Source of the DNA: Avisuccinivibrio_A sp964651505 | GTDB taxonomy: Bacteria > Pseudomonadota > Gammaproteobacteria > Enterobacterales > Succinivibrionaceae | Direction of reading: 5' to 3' | Length of the DNA stretch: 8,941 nucleotides | Assembly (NCBI GenBank): GCA_964651505.1 | Contig: CAZYXT010000099.1 | Span: 1-8,941 of the forward strand | Shown here: positions 1 to 6,884 of the stretch, piece after piece | Numbering within the stretch: position 1 is the first letter of the stretch | Layout: each line of letters begins with the position of its first letter | The notes under the pieces: generated by a model | Database searches by the model: none | Seen by the model: the letters and a program-made list of their open reading frames with translations, nothing else | Told to the model about the DNA's origin: nothing | Position numbers and translations under genes: made by a program

Positions 1-26
1 CCTGCTTTTCTTTGCTCTTGCGACAG

Positions 27-55
27 CGCAATTGTGTCTTTTGACAGTAATTGCG
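27..55. repeat. Two-part inverted repeat (hairpin)
   Basis: CGCAATT at 27-33 is perfectly complementary to AATTGCG at 49-55. Inside these arms, TGTC at 35-38 pairs with GACA at 43-46 around a TTTT loop, so the whole can fold as an 11-bp stem with a small internal loop. No T-run follows on either strand, so it is not a typical intrinsic terminator. It could be a structure at the end of an upstream transcript or a protein-binding dyad. Confidence 0.5.
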
Positions 56-75
56 ACCAAACCATCGCAACATCA

Positions 76-124
76 GCCTTGAACCTTGCAGAGCCTTGCA
101 GCCTTGATTGCAGCTTTGATTGCG
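76..124. repeat. Degenerate GCCTTG(A)TTGCA tandem repeats
   Basis: Two adjacent 12-mers, GCCTTGATTGCA at 101-112 and GCTTTGATTGCG at 113-124, differ at two positions. Just upstream, 76-100 contains related words (GCCTTGAACCTTGCA, then GCCTTGCA). The 11-mer GCCTTGATTGC occurs again at 2144-2154, after the transporter terminator. No spacer/repeat regularity suggests CRISPR. Function is unknown; slippage-generated spacer DNA is the simplest reading. Confidence 0.45.
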
Positions 125-227
125 TGCTCGCAGTGCAATTGACTTTTGAGGGATTTTCTTTAAAGCAACTTTAAGCGCCCAAGCAAAGCTCAAAGGCAAA
201 TTAACGGTCAAACGCCTTGGGCAGCAA

Positions 228-270
228 AATGACATGGCAGGGCAGTCAAATGCAATGACATGGCATTGCA
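228..270. repeat. Direct repeat AATGACATGGCA, second copy inside a palindrome
   Basis: AATGACATGGCA occurs at 228-239 and again at 254-265, a period of 26 bases. The second copy lies in a perfect dyad: TGCAATG at 251-257 and CATTGCA at 264-270, separated by six bases. The arrangement could be a regulator's binding site or a small hairpin. It lies nearly 400 bases before the transporter start, so a link to that gene is uncertain. Confidence 0.45.
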
Positions 271-312
271 GGCAAACCGGCAACAGCTGAAAAATGCCGA
301 CACAGCCCCAAC

Positions 313-340
313 TTTGCCGTAAAAAGTTTGCCGCAAAAAC
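313..340. repeat. 14-bp tandem repeat
   Basis: TTTGCCGTAAAAAG at 313-326 is followed directly by TTTGCCGCAAAAAC at 327-340, with two differences. A weaker third unit (TTTGCGGGG...) begins at 343. It sits in non-coding sequence and has no evident function. Confidence 0.4.
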
Positions 341-557
341 GCTTTGCGGGGCTTTCAAGGCGGCTTTCAACATGGCCTTGTGCAAAGCCAAACTGCCTTG
401 GGGCATCCTTGGGACAGCCTTTTGGCAAAAAGATCATGCAAGGGTCAAAACCTGCCCGGGCAGAGGACTAAAAAGATTAAAATCTAAAAATCTGTGAGCA
501 TGTGCGCAAAACAAACATTTAATTTCAAATTGCATTCTCATTTTTGGCTGTTCTTCA

Positions 558-585
558 TTGCCTGCCGTTTTATTGCATGTATAGA
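558..585 (+). promoter_or_regulatory. Candidate sigma-70 promoter for the transporter gene
   Basis: TTGCCT at 558-563 and TATAGA at 580-585 each match four of six consensus positions and are 16 bases apart, about 70 bases before the transporter start. A perfect TTGACA lies closer, at 603-608, but the bases 16-18 downstream are a T-run rather than a good -10 box. Either could be the promoter. This rests on pattern matching only. Confidence 0.2.
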
Positions 586-655
586 CTGAGCTTGTATTGA
601 TGTTGACAAACGTCGGTACATCGCTCTTTTTAACCGGCCCCCGGAGATATGATAT

Positions 656-2065
656 ATGTCAAAGTCAATGAAAAACTGGCTGATTGTGCTCGTCATAGGA
701 TTCGGAATATATGCTCTTCCGGTTCCCGACGGCCTTGAGCCCAATGCTTGGACGCTGTTTGCCATTTTCGTAGCCACCATTGCAGGTTTTATTTTGCAGC
801 CTATTCCCATGGGCGGCGTGGCCTTCTTATCGCTTACCCTGTGCGCCATGTTGGGCGTGCTCTCCACAAGAGATGCCCTGATGGGGTTTGGCGATTCCAC
901 CATCTGGCTTATCGTGTGCGCATTCTTCCTGTCAAGAGGTTTCATCAAGACCGGGCTGGGGCGCCGCGTTGCCTTTGTCATCATCAGATCAATCGGCAAG
1001 ACGGCCGTCTCTTTGGGTTACTCAATTTGCCTGGCCGAGCTTGTGATCTCCCCTGCCATGCCTTCGGCCACGGCCAGAGGCGGCGGCGTTTTTTATCCCA
1101 TCGTGCAGTCTTTGAGCAGCGCCTTCGGCTCTGAGGCCGACAAGAACCCCGGGCGCATCGGCAAGTATCTGATGCAGGTGGGCTTTCATGCCGATGCGGT
1201 CACCTGCATGATGTTTTTGACATCCATGGCAGGCAACCCCTTGTGCGTGGGCCTTGCAAAAAGTGCCGTGGGCGTCGAGCTTACCTGGATGCAGTGGTGC
1301 ATTGCCGCCATTGTGCCCGGGCTCATCTGCCTGTTCTTGGTGCCTTTAGTGCTCTTAAAGCTTGCTCCGCCTGAGCTGCGCGAGATCCCCAACGCAAGAG
1401 ATCTTGCGGCGCAGGAAATCGACAAGATGGGGCCCATGACCCTTCATGAAAAAATCCTCGGCGCGGTATTTTTGATGTGTCTTTTGTTGTGGGCAACAGG
1501 CAGCCTCACCGGTCTTAATGCCACTGCCATTGCCATGCTGGCAGTAGTCGTGATGCTGGTTGCCAAGGTTCTCACCTGGAAAGATATCCTCTCTGAAAAG
1601 GGCGCGTGGGATGCCATGTTTTGGATGGGCGGCCTGATGGCTCTGGCCACGGCTCTTGCCAAAACAGGCTTCATCAAATGGGCTGCCGATTTTATCGCAG
1701 AGGGGATCTCCCATGCTAACATGGGCTGGATTGCCTCGTTTGTCATCATCGCGCTCATTTACACTTACTCGCACTATTGCTTTGCCTCGGTCACGGCCCG
1801 CATCTCGGCAATGTACGGTGCCTTTGTGGCAGTGGCCGTCGCCTGCGGTGCCCCGCCTCTGATGGTGGCAGTGGCCTTCGGCATTTTTGCCAACCTGCCT
1901 ATCTCTCTTACCCATTACGGCAACGGCTGTGCTCCCGTGTACTTTGGCGCAGGCTACGTGTCGCAGGGGGAGTGGTGGCGCAACGGCTTTATCATCACCA
2001 CCATAAACACCGTGATCTGGTTTACCATCGGCATGGCCTGGTGGAGCGTGATAGGTTTGTATTAG
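656..2065 (+). CDS. DASS/SLC13-family anion (dicarboxylate) transporter, CitT/YbhI-like
   Basis: This 469-residue inner-membrane protein belongs to the divalent anion:sodium symporter family, in the CitT / 2-oxoglutarate-malate translocator branch. These proteins move di- and tricarboxylates such as succinate, fumarate, malate, citrate or tartrate by exchange or ion-coupled symport. It is hydrophobic nearly throughout, with about 11-13 likely membrane segments, and is normal length. The two substrate-site regions are recognisable: SPAMPSATARGGG at 132-144 with TSMAGNPL at 189-196, and HYCFASVTARISAM at 373-386 with LTHYGNG at 418-424. The C-terminus (GYVSQGEWWRNGF, then a last membrane segment) is typical of the branch. 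The ATG at 656 has GGAG at 643-646, nine bases upstream; an out-of-frame ATG at 649 is ignored. The gene is monocistronic between a long leader and a strong terminator. The substrate cannot be read from sequence; C4-dicarboxylate exchange is an inference. Confidence 0.92.
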   Translation: MSKSMKNWLIVLVIGFGIYALPVPDGLEPNAWTLFAIFVATIAGFILQPIPMGGVAFLSLTLCAMLGVLSTRDALMGFGDSTIWLIVCAFFLSRGFIKTGLGRRVAFVIIRSIGKTAVSLGYSICLAELVISPAMPSATARGGGVFYPIVQSLSSAFGSEADKNPGRIGKYLMQVGFHADAVTCMMFLTSMAGNPLCVGLAKSAVGVELTWMQWCIAAIVPGLICLFLVPLVLLKLAPPELREIPNARDLAAQEIDKMGPMTLHEKILGAVFLMCLLLWATGSLTGLNATAIAMLAVVVMLVAKVLTWKDILSEKGAWDAMFWMGGLMALATALAKTGFIKWAADFIAEGISHANMGWIASFVIIALIYTYSHYCFASVTARISAMYGAFVAVAVACGAPPLMVAVAFGIFANLPISLTHYGNGCAPVYFGAGYVSQGEWWRNGFIITTINTVIWFTIGMAWWSVIGLY

Positions 2066-2100
2066 GCCACAAGCTAAAACTTTTTTAAAAGATAAACTTC
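2066..2100 (+). other. 3' UTR of the transporter gene
   Basis: This short AT-rich stretch between the TAG stop and the terminator hairpin contains no gene. Confidence 0.5.
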
Positions 2101-2101
2101 A

Positions 2102-2128
2102 AAAAAGCCCCGCAAAAAGGGGCTTTTT
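2102..2128. terminator. Strong bidirectional intrinsic terminator
   Basis: AAAAAGCCCC at 2102-2111 and GGGGCTTTTT at 2119-2128 are perfect reverse complements around a seven-base loop. The stem core is GC-rich, with an A-run before it and a T-run in its 3' arm, so it can stop transcription from either strand. It lies 36 bases after the transporter stop codon and insulates that gene from the flagellar operon. Confidence 0.93.
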
Positions 2129-2130
2129 GC

Positions 2131-2540
2131 ATCCGCGGTTTTTGCCTTGATTGCCTTGCCGACCCCGGGGGGCAACGGCCTCAACCAATCCTCTTTTACG
2201 TTGCCCCTTGATATTTGCGCCGTCAAAATCTTCTTTGCTGCCTGTTTGCAGCCCTCCTCTCATGTCTTGATGCAGGGCATCATATGTGCGCTCTTTATTT
2301 TTCTCATGGCCCTGACCCGTTTAAACGTCAAAAACCACAGGCACATTATTTGCACTGATGTGCCTGAGCCCCGGCCTTTTGGGGCAAACAGGCATCACAG
2401 GTCAAAGTTCTGACTCTTATTTATTTATTTTGGTTAAAGATGGTTATTTGGCTGTGCGACAATAATGAGGCAGCAAATGCCGGTTTTATTGACAAATAAG
2501 GTTTTGAGCCTTTGGCAGAAAGTTTAAGGATGAGAAAGCT
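2131..2540 (+). other. Leader region of the flagellar operon, no gene seen
   Basis: About 410 bases separate the terminator from fliL. An open frame at 2147-2413 has no ribosome binding site and its product resembles nothing known, so I do not call it. The region holds a CCCCGGGG palindrome near 2163-2170, the 11-mer GCCTTGATTGC at 2144-2154 that also occurs at 101-111, and (TTTA)-type repeats near 2418-2430. It becomes AT-rich from about 2410, as expected for promoter DNA, and ends in an AAGGA ribosome binding site at 2526-2530. Confidence 0.6.
2435..2466 (+). promoter_or_regulatory. Candidate promoter of the fliL operon (sigma-28-like or sigma-70)
   Basis: TAAAG at 2435-2439, then 15 bases later tgCGAcAA at 2455-2462, resembles the flagellar sigma-28 pattern TAAA-N15-GCCGATAA, with a core of CGACAA instead of CGATAA. 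The overlapping AATAAT at 2461-2466 is a five-of-six match to a sigma-70 -10 box but has no -35 at normal spacing. I searched for a sigma-54 element (GG-N10-GC) in this stretch and did not see one. It lies about 75 bases before fliL. Confidence 0.25.
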
Positions 2541-3068
2541 ATGGCAGAAGAAAATCGTCTCGGGTCCAAAAAAAGCAAAAAGCGTCTTGTGATGCTCATA
2601 ATCTTGCTGCTTTTAATCATCATCGGCGGAGGGACTTACATGGGCGTGGCCTACTTAAAGCAGCTGCCGCCTTTTGAGCCTGAGGGGCCTACTCCCGAAG
2701 AGATAGCCTTGCAAAAGAGCAAGATGGAAGTGCAGTTGCAGCAAGAGCTCTCCGAGCGCTTTGTCACTTTCGAACAAGGCTTTACCTTCAATCTTCAGGA
2801 AGGGGGCAAGCCGCACATGATGCAAATTGAGATAGCGCTGATGGTGCTCGGTCCCCAAAACGAGGAATTGGCCCGCGAGCATCTGCCCCTCATAAGCTCG
2901 GTCATCTCCGAGCTTGCAGGACAGCAAAGCTATGAATCCCTGATTGCCCAGACGGGCAGGCAAAGATTGAAGAGGCTCCTGCTTGAGGCCATCCGCTCGC
3001 GTCTGTCGGGGCTTTTGCATCAGAGCGTGGTCGAGCAGGTCTTGTTTACCAATTTTGTCATTCAATAG
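2541..3068 (+). CDS. fliL: Flagellar basal body-associated protein FliL
   Basis: FliL is a single-pass inner-membrane protein that surrounds or supports the stator units of the flagellar motor and affects torque and swarming. The 175-residue product has a short Lys-rich cytoplasmic N-terminus, one membrane helix at about 16-38, a Pro/Glu-rich linker (about 42-56), and a periplasmic FliL domain to the end. The terminal VEQVLFTNFVIQ is the family's characteristic C-terminus. Length is in the usual range. The ATG at 2541 has AAGGA ten bases upstream. It is the first gene of the operon, and the fliM start lies 15 bases after its stop. fliK, which precedes fliL in many relatives, is not upstream; the transporter is there instead. 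Confidence 0.93.
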   Translation: MAEENRLGSKKSKKRLVMLIILLLLIIIGGGTYMGVAYLKQLPPFEPEGPTPEEIALQKSKMEVQLQQELSERFVTFEQGFTFNLQEGGKPHMMQIEIALMVLGPQNEELAREHLPLISSVISELAGQQSYESLIAQTGRQRLKRLLLEAIRSRLSGLLHQSVVEQVLFTNFVIQ

Positions 3069-3083
3069 AGACAAGGTGCCATC

Positions 3084-4130
3084 GTGACGGAATTTTTAAC
3101 CCAAGATGAGATTGATGCCCTCTTGCACGGGGCAGATGAGGTAGAGCCTGAGCAGGTTGAAGACAAAGCCGGCATCAAGGCTTTTGACTTCGGCTCGCAA
3201 GAGCGCATCGTGCGCGGCCGCATGCCTACCTTGGAGATCGTGGACGAGCGTTTTGCCCGCCACATGCGCATCAGCCTGTTCAACATGATGCGTCACGGCG
3301 CCGAGGTGACCTGGATTGGCGTAAAGATGATGAAGTTTGGCGAATATGTCCAAACCCTCTATGTGCCGACCTCCCTGAACATGGTCAGATTCCGTCCGTT
3401 AAAGGGCACTGCCCTGATCACCTTGGAAGCAAGGCTGGTGTTCATTTTGGTGGAAAACTTCTTTGGCGGCGAAGGCAGGTTTCGCGCCAAGATTGAAGGA
3501 CGCGAGTTTACTCCCACCGAAAGGCGCATCATTCAAAAGCTTTTGCGCATGATCTTCGAAGACTACAAAGAGGCCTGGGCCCCGGTGATGGACGTGGAGT
3601 TTGAATACCTCGACTCCGAGGTCAACCCCGCCATGGCCAATATCGTCAGTCCCTCGGAAGTTTTGGTGGTCAATCAGTTTCACATCGACTTAGACGGCGG
3701 CGGCGGCGACATGCACATTGCCTTCCCTTACTCTATGATCGAGCCCATCCGCGAGCTCTTGGATGCAGGCGTGCAAAGCGACAAGGGCGACACCGACGTG
3801 CGCTGGAACAAGGCTTTGCGCGAGGAGGTCTTGGATGTGTTGGTGGACATGCGCGTCAAGCTTTTGGACACGCAGCTGTCCTTAAGGGAGATCTTAAATT
3901 TGAAGGCAGGGGATGTCATGCGCATCGACATGCCCGACGATCTTTTGGTCTACATCGAAGATCTGCCCTCCTATCACGCCAAGCTGGGCAGGACCAAGGA
4001 GAAAATGGCCATCAAGATAAGCGAGATCTTAAAGCGTCCCCAATCGTTCAAAAACGATCTCTCCTTGCTCAAAGGCTCGGGGATATCTTTGGATGACGAG
4101 GATGATTTTGAAGAGTTTGACGACGACTAG
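3084..4130 (+). CDS. fliM: Flagellar motor switch protein FliM
   Basis: FliM is the C-ring switch component that binds phosphorylated CheY and changes rotation direction. The 348-residue product has the N-terminal CheY-P binding peptide (LTQDEIDALL, residues 5-14), a middle CheC-like domain (about 45-235) with the FFGGEGR motif at 126-132, and a C-terminal SpoA domain (about 248-316) that contacts FliN. After the SpoA domain comes a very acidic tail (residues about 334-348), a modest lineage-specific feature. The start is GTG at 3084: AAGGTG at 3073-3078 is a suitable ribosome binding site, and this start gives the complete CheY-binding peptide. It closely follows fliL. In relatives fliN follows at once, but here about 600 bases and an assembly gap intervene. 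Confidence 0.97.
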   Translation: MTEFLTQDEIDALLHGADEVEPEQVEDKAGIKAFDFGSQERIVRGRMPTLEIVDERFARHMRISLFNMMRHGAEVTWIGVKMMKFGEYVQTLYVPTSLNMVRFRPLKGTALITLEARLVFILVENFFGGEGRFRAKIEGREFTPTERRIIQKLLRMIFEDYKEAWAPVMDVEFEYLDSEVNPAMANIVSPSEVLVVNQFHIDLDGGGGDMHIAFPYSMIEPIRELLDAGVQSDKGDTDVRWNKALREEVLDVLVDMRVKLLDTQLSLREILNLKAGDVMRIDMPDDLLVYIEDLPSYHAKLGRTKEKMAIKISEILKRPQSFKNDLSLLKGSGISLDDEDDFEEFDDD

Positions 4131-4236
4131 GGCCAACCTGGCTTGGGCAAAGCTCTTTTAACAGCGCTTTTTCATGATGCCAAAGGCTGCATAAACCTAA
4201 GATCTGAAGCCCGGGCAGACAGGCAGCGCAGGGGAT

Positions 4237-4336
4237 NNNNNNNNNNNNNNNNNNNNNNNNNNNNNNNNNNNNNNNNNNNNNNNNNNNNNNNNNNNNNNNN
4301 NNNNNNNNNNNNNNNNNNNNNNNNNNNNNNNNNNNN
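4237..4336. other. Assembly gap (100 N)
   Basis: Exactly 100 unresolved bases. A round 100 is the usual placeholder for a scaffold gap of unknown length, so true distance and content are not known. A repeat that failed to assemble, such as an insertion sequence or long inverted repeat, is a possible cause. Confidence 0.97.
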
Positions 4337-4385
4337 AAAGCAAAGCCCCCTGGCAAAAGCAGGCGCAATCTTTTGTGAAGAGCAC

Positions 4386-4417
4386 AAGCCCCTGCGCATT
4401 TTACGCAAGGGGGGCTT
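4386..4417. repeat. Imperfect GC-rich hairpin in the fliM-fliN spacer
   Basis: AAGCCCCTGCG at 4386-4396 pairs with the segment 4404-4417 (CGC, A, then GGGG and CTT, with a few bulged purines) around a seven-base loop. About 11 pairs form. The 3' side is not followed by a T-run, so it is a poor intrinsic terminator. It may be a processing or attenuation structure, or a reason for the assembly break just upstream. Confidence 0.5.
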
Positions 4418-4476
4418 TGGCCAAGGCAAAGGCTTGGTGAAAGCACTCTTGCACAGGATGTTTGCAAGATGTTTTA

Positions 4477-4510
4477 CGGCAGAGGCTTTTTTCTTTTTCA
4501 AAGCCTGCCG
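4477..4510. repeat. Long inverted repeat with T-rich loop
   Basis: CGGCAGAGGCTTT at 4477-4489 and AAAGCCTGCCG at 4500-4510 pair over 11 positions, with two extra bases (AG) bulged in the left arm. The ten-base loop is pyrimidine-rich. No T-run follows on either strand. Confidence 0.5.
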
Positions 4511-4733
4511 TCGCCGCGACCGGGCTTGGGCCTTTTTAAGGGCTGAGGGCGGGGCCTCTTGATTGGCAGTTTTGGAAAGTTTGGGCTTTTTTATGACTTT
4601 TTTAAAAGGTTTTGGTTTTTATTTAAACGCAGGGATCAGCCCTTCGCTTTAAGGTTAGGATTTGGCACGGATAAACTTCCCCCGTGCTTTAGAACAACAA
4701 CAAATTTCATCGGTTATCAATAAGGGGACAGCC

Positions 4734-5141
4734 ATGTCAGAAGATAAGTTGGCCAAGCAGTGGTCCAAAGAGCTTGATACGAAAAAGCCTGAGGAGGATT
4801 TGCAAGAAGCCTCCGCGGCCACGTTAGATGAGTTTACGGCAGGCGCTCAAAACAACAAGGCCCCGCTGTCGCGCGAGGAGCGCAAAAAGCTTGATGCCAT
4901 TTTGGATATTCCCGTCACCATCACCATGGAAGTGGGACATGCTAAGATCAGCATACGCAATCTTCTGCAATTAAACCAAGGCTCGGTCATCGAGCTTGAG
5001 CGTTTGGCAGGAGAGCCTTTGGATGTCCTGGTCAACGGCACCTTGATTGCCCATGGCGAGGTGGTGGTGGTCAATGACAAATTCGGCATCAGGCTCACGG
5101 ACGTAATCAGTCAGGTTGAGCGCATCAAGAAATTGCATTGA
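4734..5141 (+). CDS. fliN: Flagellar motor switch protein FliN
   Basis: FliN is the most abundant C-ring component. It assembles with FliM, helps transmit the switch signal and docks the export ATPase complex through FliH. The 135-residue product has a hydrophilic, poorly conserved N-terminus (1-50) and a C-terminal SpoA domain (about 53-130). Recognisable segments are LDAILDIPVTITMEVG (53-68), LLQLNQGSVIEL (77-88) and GEVVVVNDKFGIRLTDV (108-124). I chose the ATG at 4734, which has AAGGGG about eight bases upstream. A TTG at 4662 would add 24 residues that do not look like FliN. Separation from fliM suggests it may need its own promoter. Confidence 0.96.
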   Translation: MSEDKLAKQWSKELDTKKPEEDLQEASAATLDEFTAGAQNNKAPLSREERKKLDAILDIPVTITMEVGHAKISIRNLLQLNQGSVIELERLAGEPLDVLVNGTLIAHGEVVVVNDKFGIRLTDVISQVERIKKLH

Positions 5142-5169
5142 CCTAAAGATTAATTTTCAGGTTTAGATC

Positions 5170-6051
5170 ATGCTCAAAGTCCGTGCACGAAATTGCTGTT
5201 TGCAGCTAACTTTAGTCTTAATATGCTTTTATAATAAAGCGATGGCGCAAGAGGCCCCGGGCAGTTCCGGGCCCTTGACTGACTCGGTTGGCAGCATGGT
5301 GCAGTGGTTTGTGTCGACCCTGGCCATTTTAGCCGTTATCTTTGTATTGGCGCATGTTTTAAAAAGGAGCAGGTTCGTGCAAAAGCACTCAGGTCAGATG
5401 ACCATTATAGGTCAGTTATCCTTGGGGCCCAAGGAACGTTTGGTCCAAGTAAACGTGGATGGGCAGGATATCTTAATCGGGGTAACCCAAGGCTCCGTAA
5501 GCTACATCTGCAAGCTTGGCTCAAATGAAGAGCAGGGCAGCCTTGAGCAAAAACTTGCCGCCTTGGTCAAAGATGCGGTGGAAAGTGCCTTAGATAAAAG
5601 ACTTGGGCAAGTATCCTGCGCCGTTGCGTTTGATGAGCTGTTGCAAAAGGCCAAAGACGATTCGGTAAAAGAAGATGCGCGCGAGGATCAGGCCATTGCC
5701 GCCATGAAGGCTGACGAAACCTTGGAAGTTTATGATCTTGCATCGGATCAAAAAACATCTGATGCCGTGCCTGCTCAAAGCACAAAGACTCCCAAGCCTT
5801 ACGAGTTTAAGCCTCTGCCCTCCATTCATGCCCCCAAGGTTGAGATCCCTTATGATGATCTCAAGCCTTCGCAGTGCTTTGCTCCCGTTGACAAAGAGCT
5901 TATGAAGACTCTTGAGGAGCAGACCATGCCCAAGCCTGAAGATCTCTTAGATGAGGAGGGCAATCCCAAACGCAGGGTTTCACATTACAAAAAGCCGTTT
6001 AAGACCCGCCATCTGATAGGCAACGGCTTCTCAGGCCGGGGCTTTATTTGA
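5170..6051 (+). CDS. fliO: Flagellar protein FliO with an extended C-terminal tail
   Basis: FliO is a membrane chaperone that helps FliP assemble in the export gate. Residues 1-26 look like a signal peptide (basic start, hydrophobic core, AMA before Gln27), followed by a membrane helix at 44-63. The small FliO domain then runs to about 116, including TIIGQLSLGPKERLVQV (78-94) and the DILIGVTQGSV strand (100-110). FDELLQKAKD at 154-163 resembles the point where FliO proteins usually end. Here another 130 residues follow: hydrophilic, Pro/Lys/Asp/Glu-rich, probably disordered, and basic at the end. FliO is usually about 100-150 residues, so 293 is long. The ATG at 5170 has only a weak AGG upstream. 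The stop overlaps the fliP start as TGATG, suggesting translational coupling. The fliP-adjacent position supports the call. Confidence 0.88.
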   Translation: MLKVRARNCCLQLTLVLICFYNKAMAQEAPGSSGPLTDSVGSMVQWFVSTLAILAVIFVLAHVLKRSRFVQKHSGQMTIIGQLSLGPKERLVQVNVDGQDILIGVTQGSVSYICKLGSNEEQGSLEQKLAALVKDAVESALDKRLGQVSCAVAFDELLQKAKDDSVKEDAREDQAIAAMKADETLEVYDLASDQKTSDAVPAQSTKTPKPYEFKPLPSIHAPKVEIPYDDLKPSQCFAPVDKELMKTLEEQTMPKPEDLLDEEGNPKRRVSHYKKPFKTRHLIGNGFSGRGFI

Positions 6052-6884
6052 TGCTTGTTGCAAACGCTCGGAGAGAAAAAGAGCTTAAAAAAACGCTTGG
6101 CGCAACAGCGAGGCTTTTTTTAAAAAGCCTTGGCGTGTCATTGATAAGCGGCTTCATTTTGTTTTGGGCCATAAACCCTGCCTTCGCCGCCGATCTTGAC
6201 ATGACTGCCTTTACGGTGCGCACCAATCCCGACGGCACTCAGGATTACTCGCTGTCCATGCAGGTTGTGATCCTGATGACAATCTTGTCGTTTCTGCCCT
6301 CCATCGTGATCATGATGACTTCCTTTACAAGGTTTGTCATCGTCTTGGCCATTTTGCGTCAGGCCATGGGCTTGCAGACCAGCCCCTCCAATCAGATTTT
6401 GATAGGCCTGTCTATTTTCATGACCATCTTTGTCATGACCCCGGTGTTTGACGATATTTATACAGAGGCGATTGAGCCTTATTTAAACGATGAGCTTCAG
6501 GCCCGTCAGGCTTTGGAGATAGGGCAGAGGCCTTTGCATCGCTTTATGCTCGAGCAGACCAGGCAGTCTGATTTGATAGCCTTCGTGGACTTTGCAGGGG
6601 TGTCGGTGCAGACTCCCTCGGAAGTGCCCATGCGCGTTTTGATCCCCGCTTTCATGGTCTCCGAGCTTAAGACGGCATTTCAGATAGGTTTTATGATCTT
6701 TTTGCCCTTTTTGATCATCGACTTGGTGGTAGCCTCCATTCTCATGGCCATGGGCATGATGATGCTCTCGCCCATGATCGTATCTTTGCCCTTTAAGCTC
6801 ATGCTGTTTGTCTTGGTGGACGGCTGGACTTTGATCATGGGAACGATGCTGGCAAGTTACGGCATAGGAGTGCCTCCTGTCTGA
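6051..6884 (+). CDS. fliP: Flagellar type III export gate protein FliP
   Basis: FliP forms, as a pentamer with FliQ and FliR, the core channel through which flagellar rod, hook and filament proteins pass. The 277-residue product has a long basic N-terminus and a cleavable-looking signal (hydrophobic 27-41, NPAFA before Ala47), then four membrane segments. Conserved stretches are SFTRFVIVLAILRQAMG (91-107), SNQILIGLSIFMT (113-125), the first FliP signature PAFMVSELKTAFQIGF (199-214) and the second, PFLIIDLVVASILMAMGM (219-236). I start at the ATG at 6051, which shares its A with the fliO stop; a TTG one codon earlier is also possible. GGGG at 6038-6041 can serve as ribosome binding site. Length is normal, allowing for the long N-region. 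Confidence 0.97.
   Translation: MLVANARREKELKKTLGATARLFLKSLGVSLISGFILFWAINPAFAADLDMTAFTVRTNPDGTQDYSLSMQVVILMTILSFLPSIVIMMTSFTRFVIVLAILRQAMGLQTSPSNQILIGLSIFMTIFVMTPVFDDIYTEAIEPYLNDELQARQALEIGQRPLHRFMLEQTRQSDLIAFVDFAGVSVQTPSEVPMRVLIPAFMVSELKTAFQIGFMIFLPFLIIDLVVASILMAMGMMMLSPMIVSLPFKLMLFVLVDGWTLIMGTMLASYGIGVPPV

Larger units (their letters stand above)
1..655. other. Long non-coding region upstream of the transporter gene
   Basis: I find no credible gene here. The open frames are short, lack a ribosome binding site and encode Cys/Lys/Ala-rich sequence resembling no family I know. The stretch is instead rich in short imperfect repeats built from words such as GCCTTG, TTGCA, TTTGCC and CAAAG, and in small inverted repeats, several of which are listed separately. 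It ends in the transporter's leader. The left edge may be the 3' flank of a gene outside the window, but no coding tail is visible. Confidence 0.6.
4131..4733. other. Abnormal fliM-fliN spacer with no gene seen
   Basis: The visible part is about 106 bases on the left and 397 on the right of an assembly gap. Neither flank carries a credible coding sequence; frames running through the gap are artefacts. There is a weak stem at 4149-4172 (AAAGC and GCTTT with trailing T) that could end transcription after fliM. The right flank holds two larger hairpins, listed separately, and a T-rich stretch near 4587-4625 that could contain a promoter for fliN, though no convincing -35/-10 pair is seen. No transposase fragment or insertion-sequence end is recognisable. 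Confidence 0.6.

Noticed and set aside
76..124. Short repeats considered as a CRISPR array
   Set aside because: Units are adjacent and degenerate, only 12 bases long, with no unique spacers of constant length.
246..497. Overlapping open frames on both strands upstream of the transporter
   Set aside because: No ribosome binding site, odd Cys/Lys-rich composition, no recognisable family, and they overlap each other on opposite strands.
1186..1915. Long antisense open frames across the transporter gene
   Set aside because: The + strand frame is a clear full-length membrane transporter. The antisense products are low-complexity His/Arg/Gly-rich shadows created by its codon bias.
2147..2413. 88-codon + strand frame between the terminator and fliL
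   Set aside because: No ribosome binding site and no family resemblance. It overlaps sequence that looks like a leader or spacer.
2441..2525. Sigma-54 promoter before fliL
   Set aside because: No GG-N10-GC pair with flanking consensus was found among the candidate TTGGC words.
4143..4562. Open frames running through the N gap on both strands
   Set aside because: Stops cannot be seen in the unresolved bases, and the flanking translations resemble nothing.
4662..4733. Longer FliN start at a TTG
   Set aside because: It adds 24 residues unlike FliN, while the ATG at 4734 has a good ribosome binding site at the right distance.
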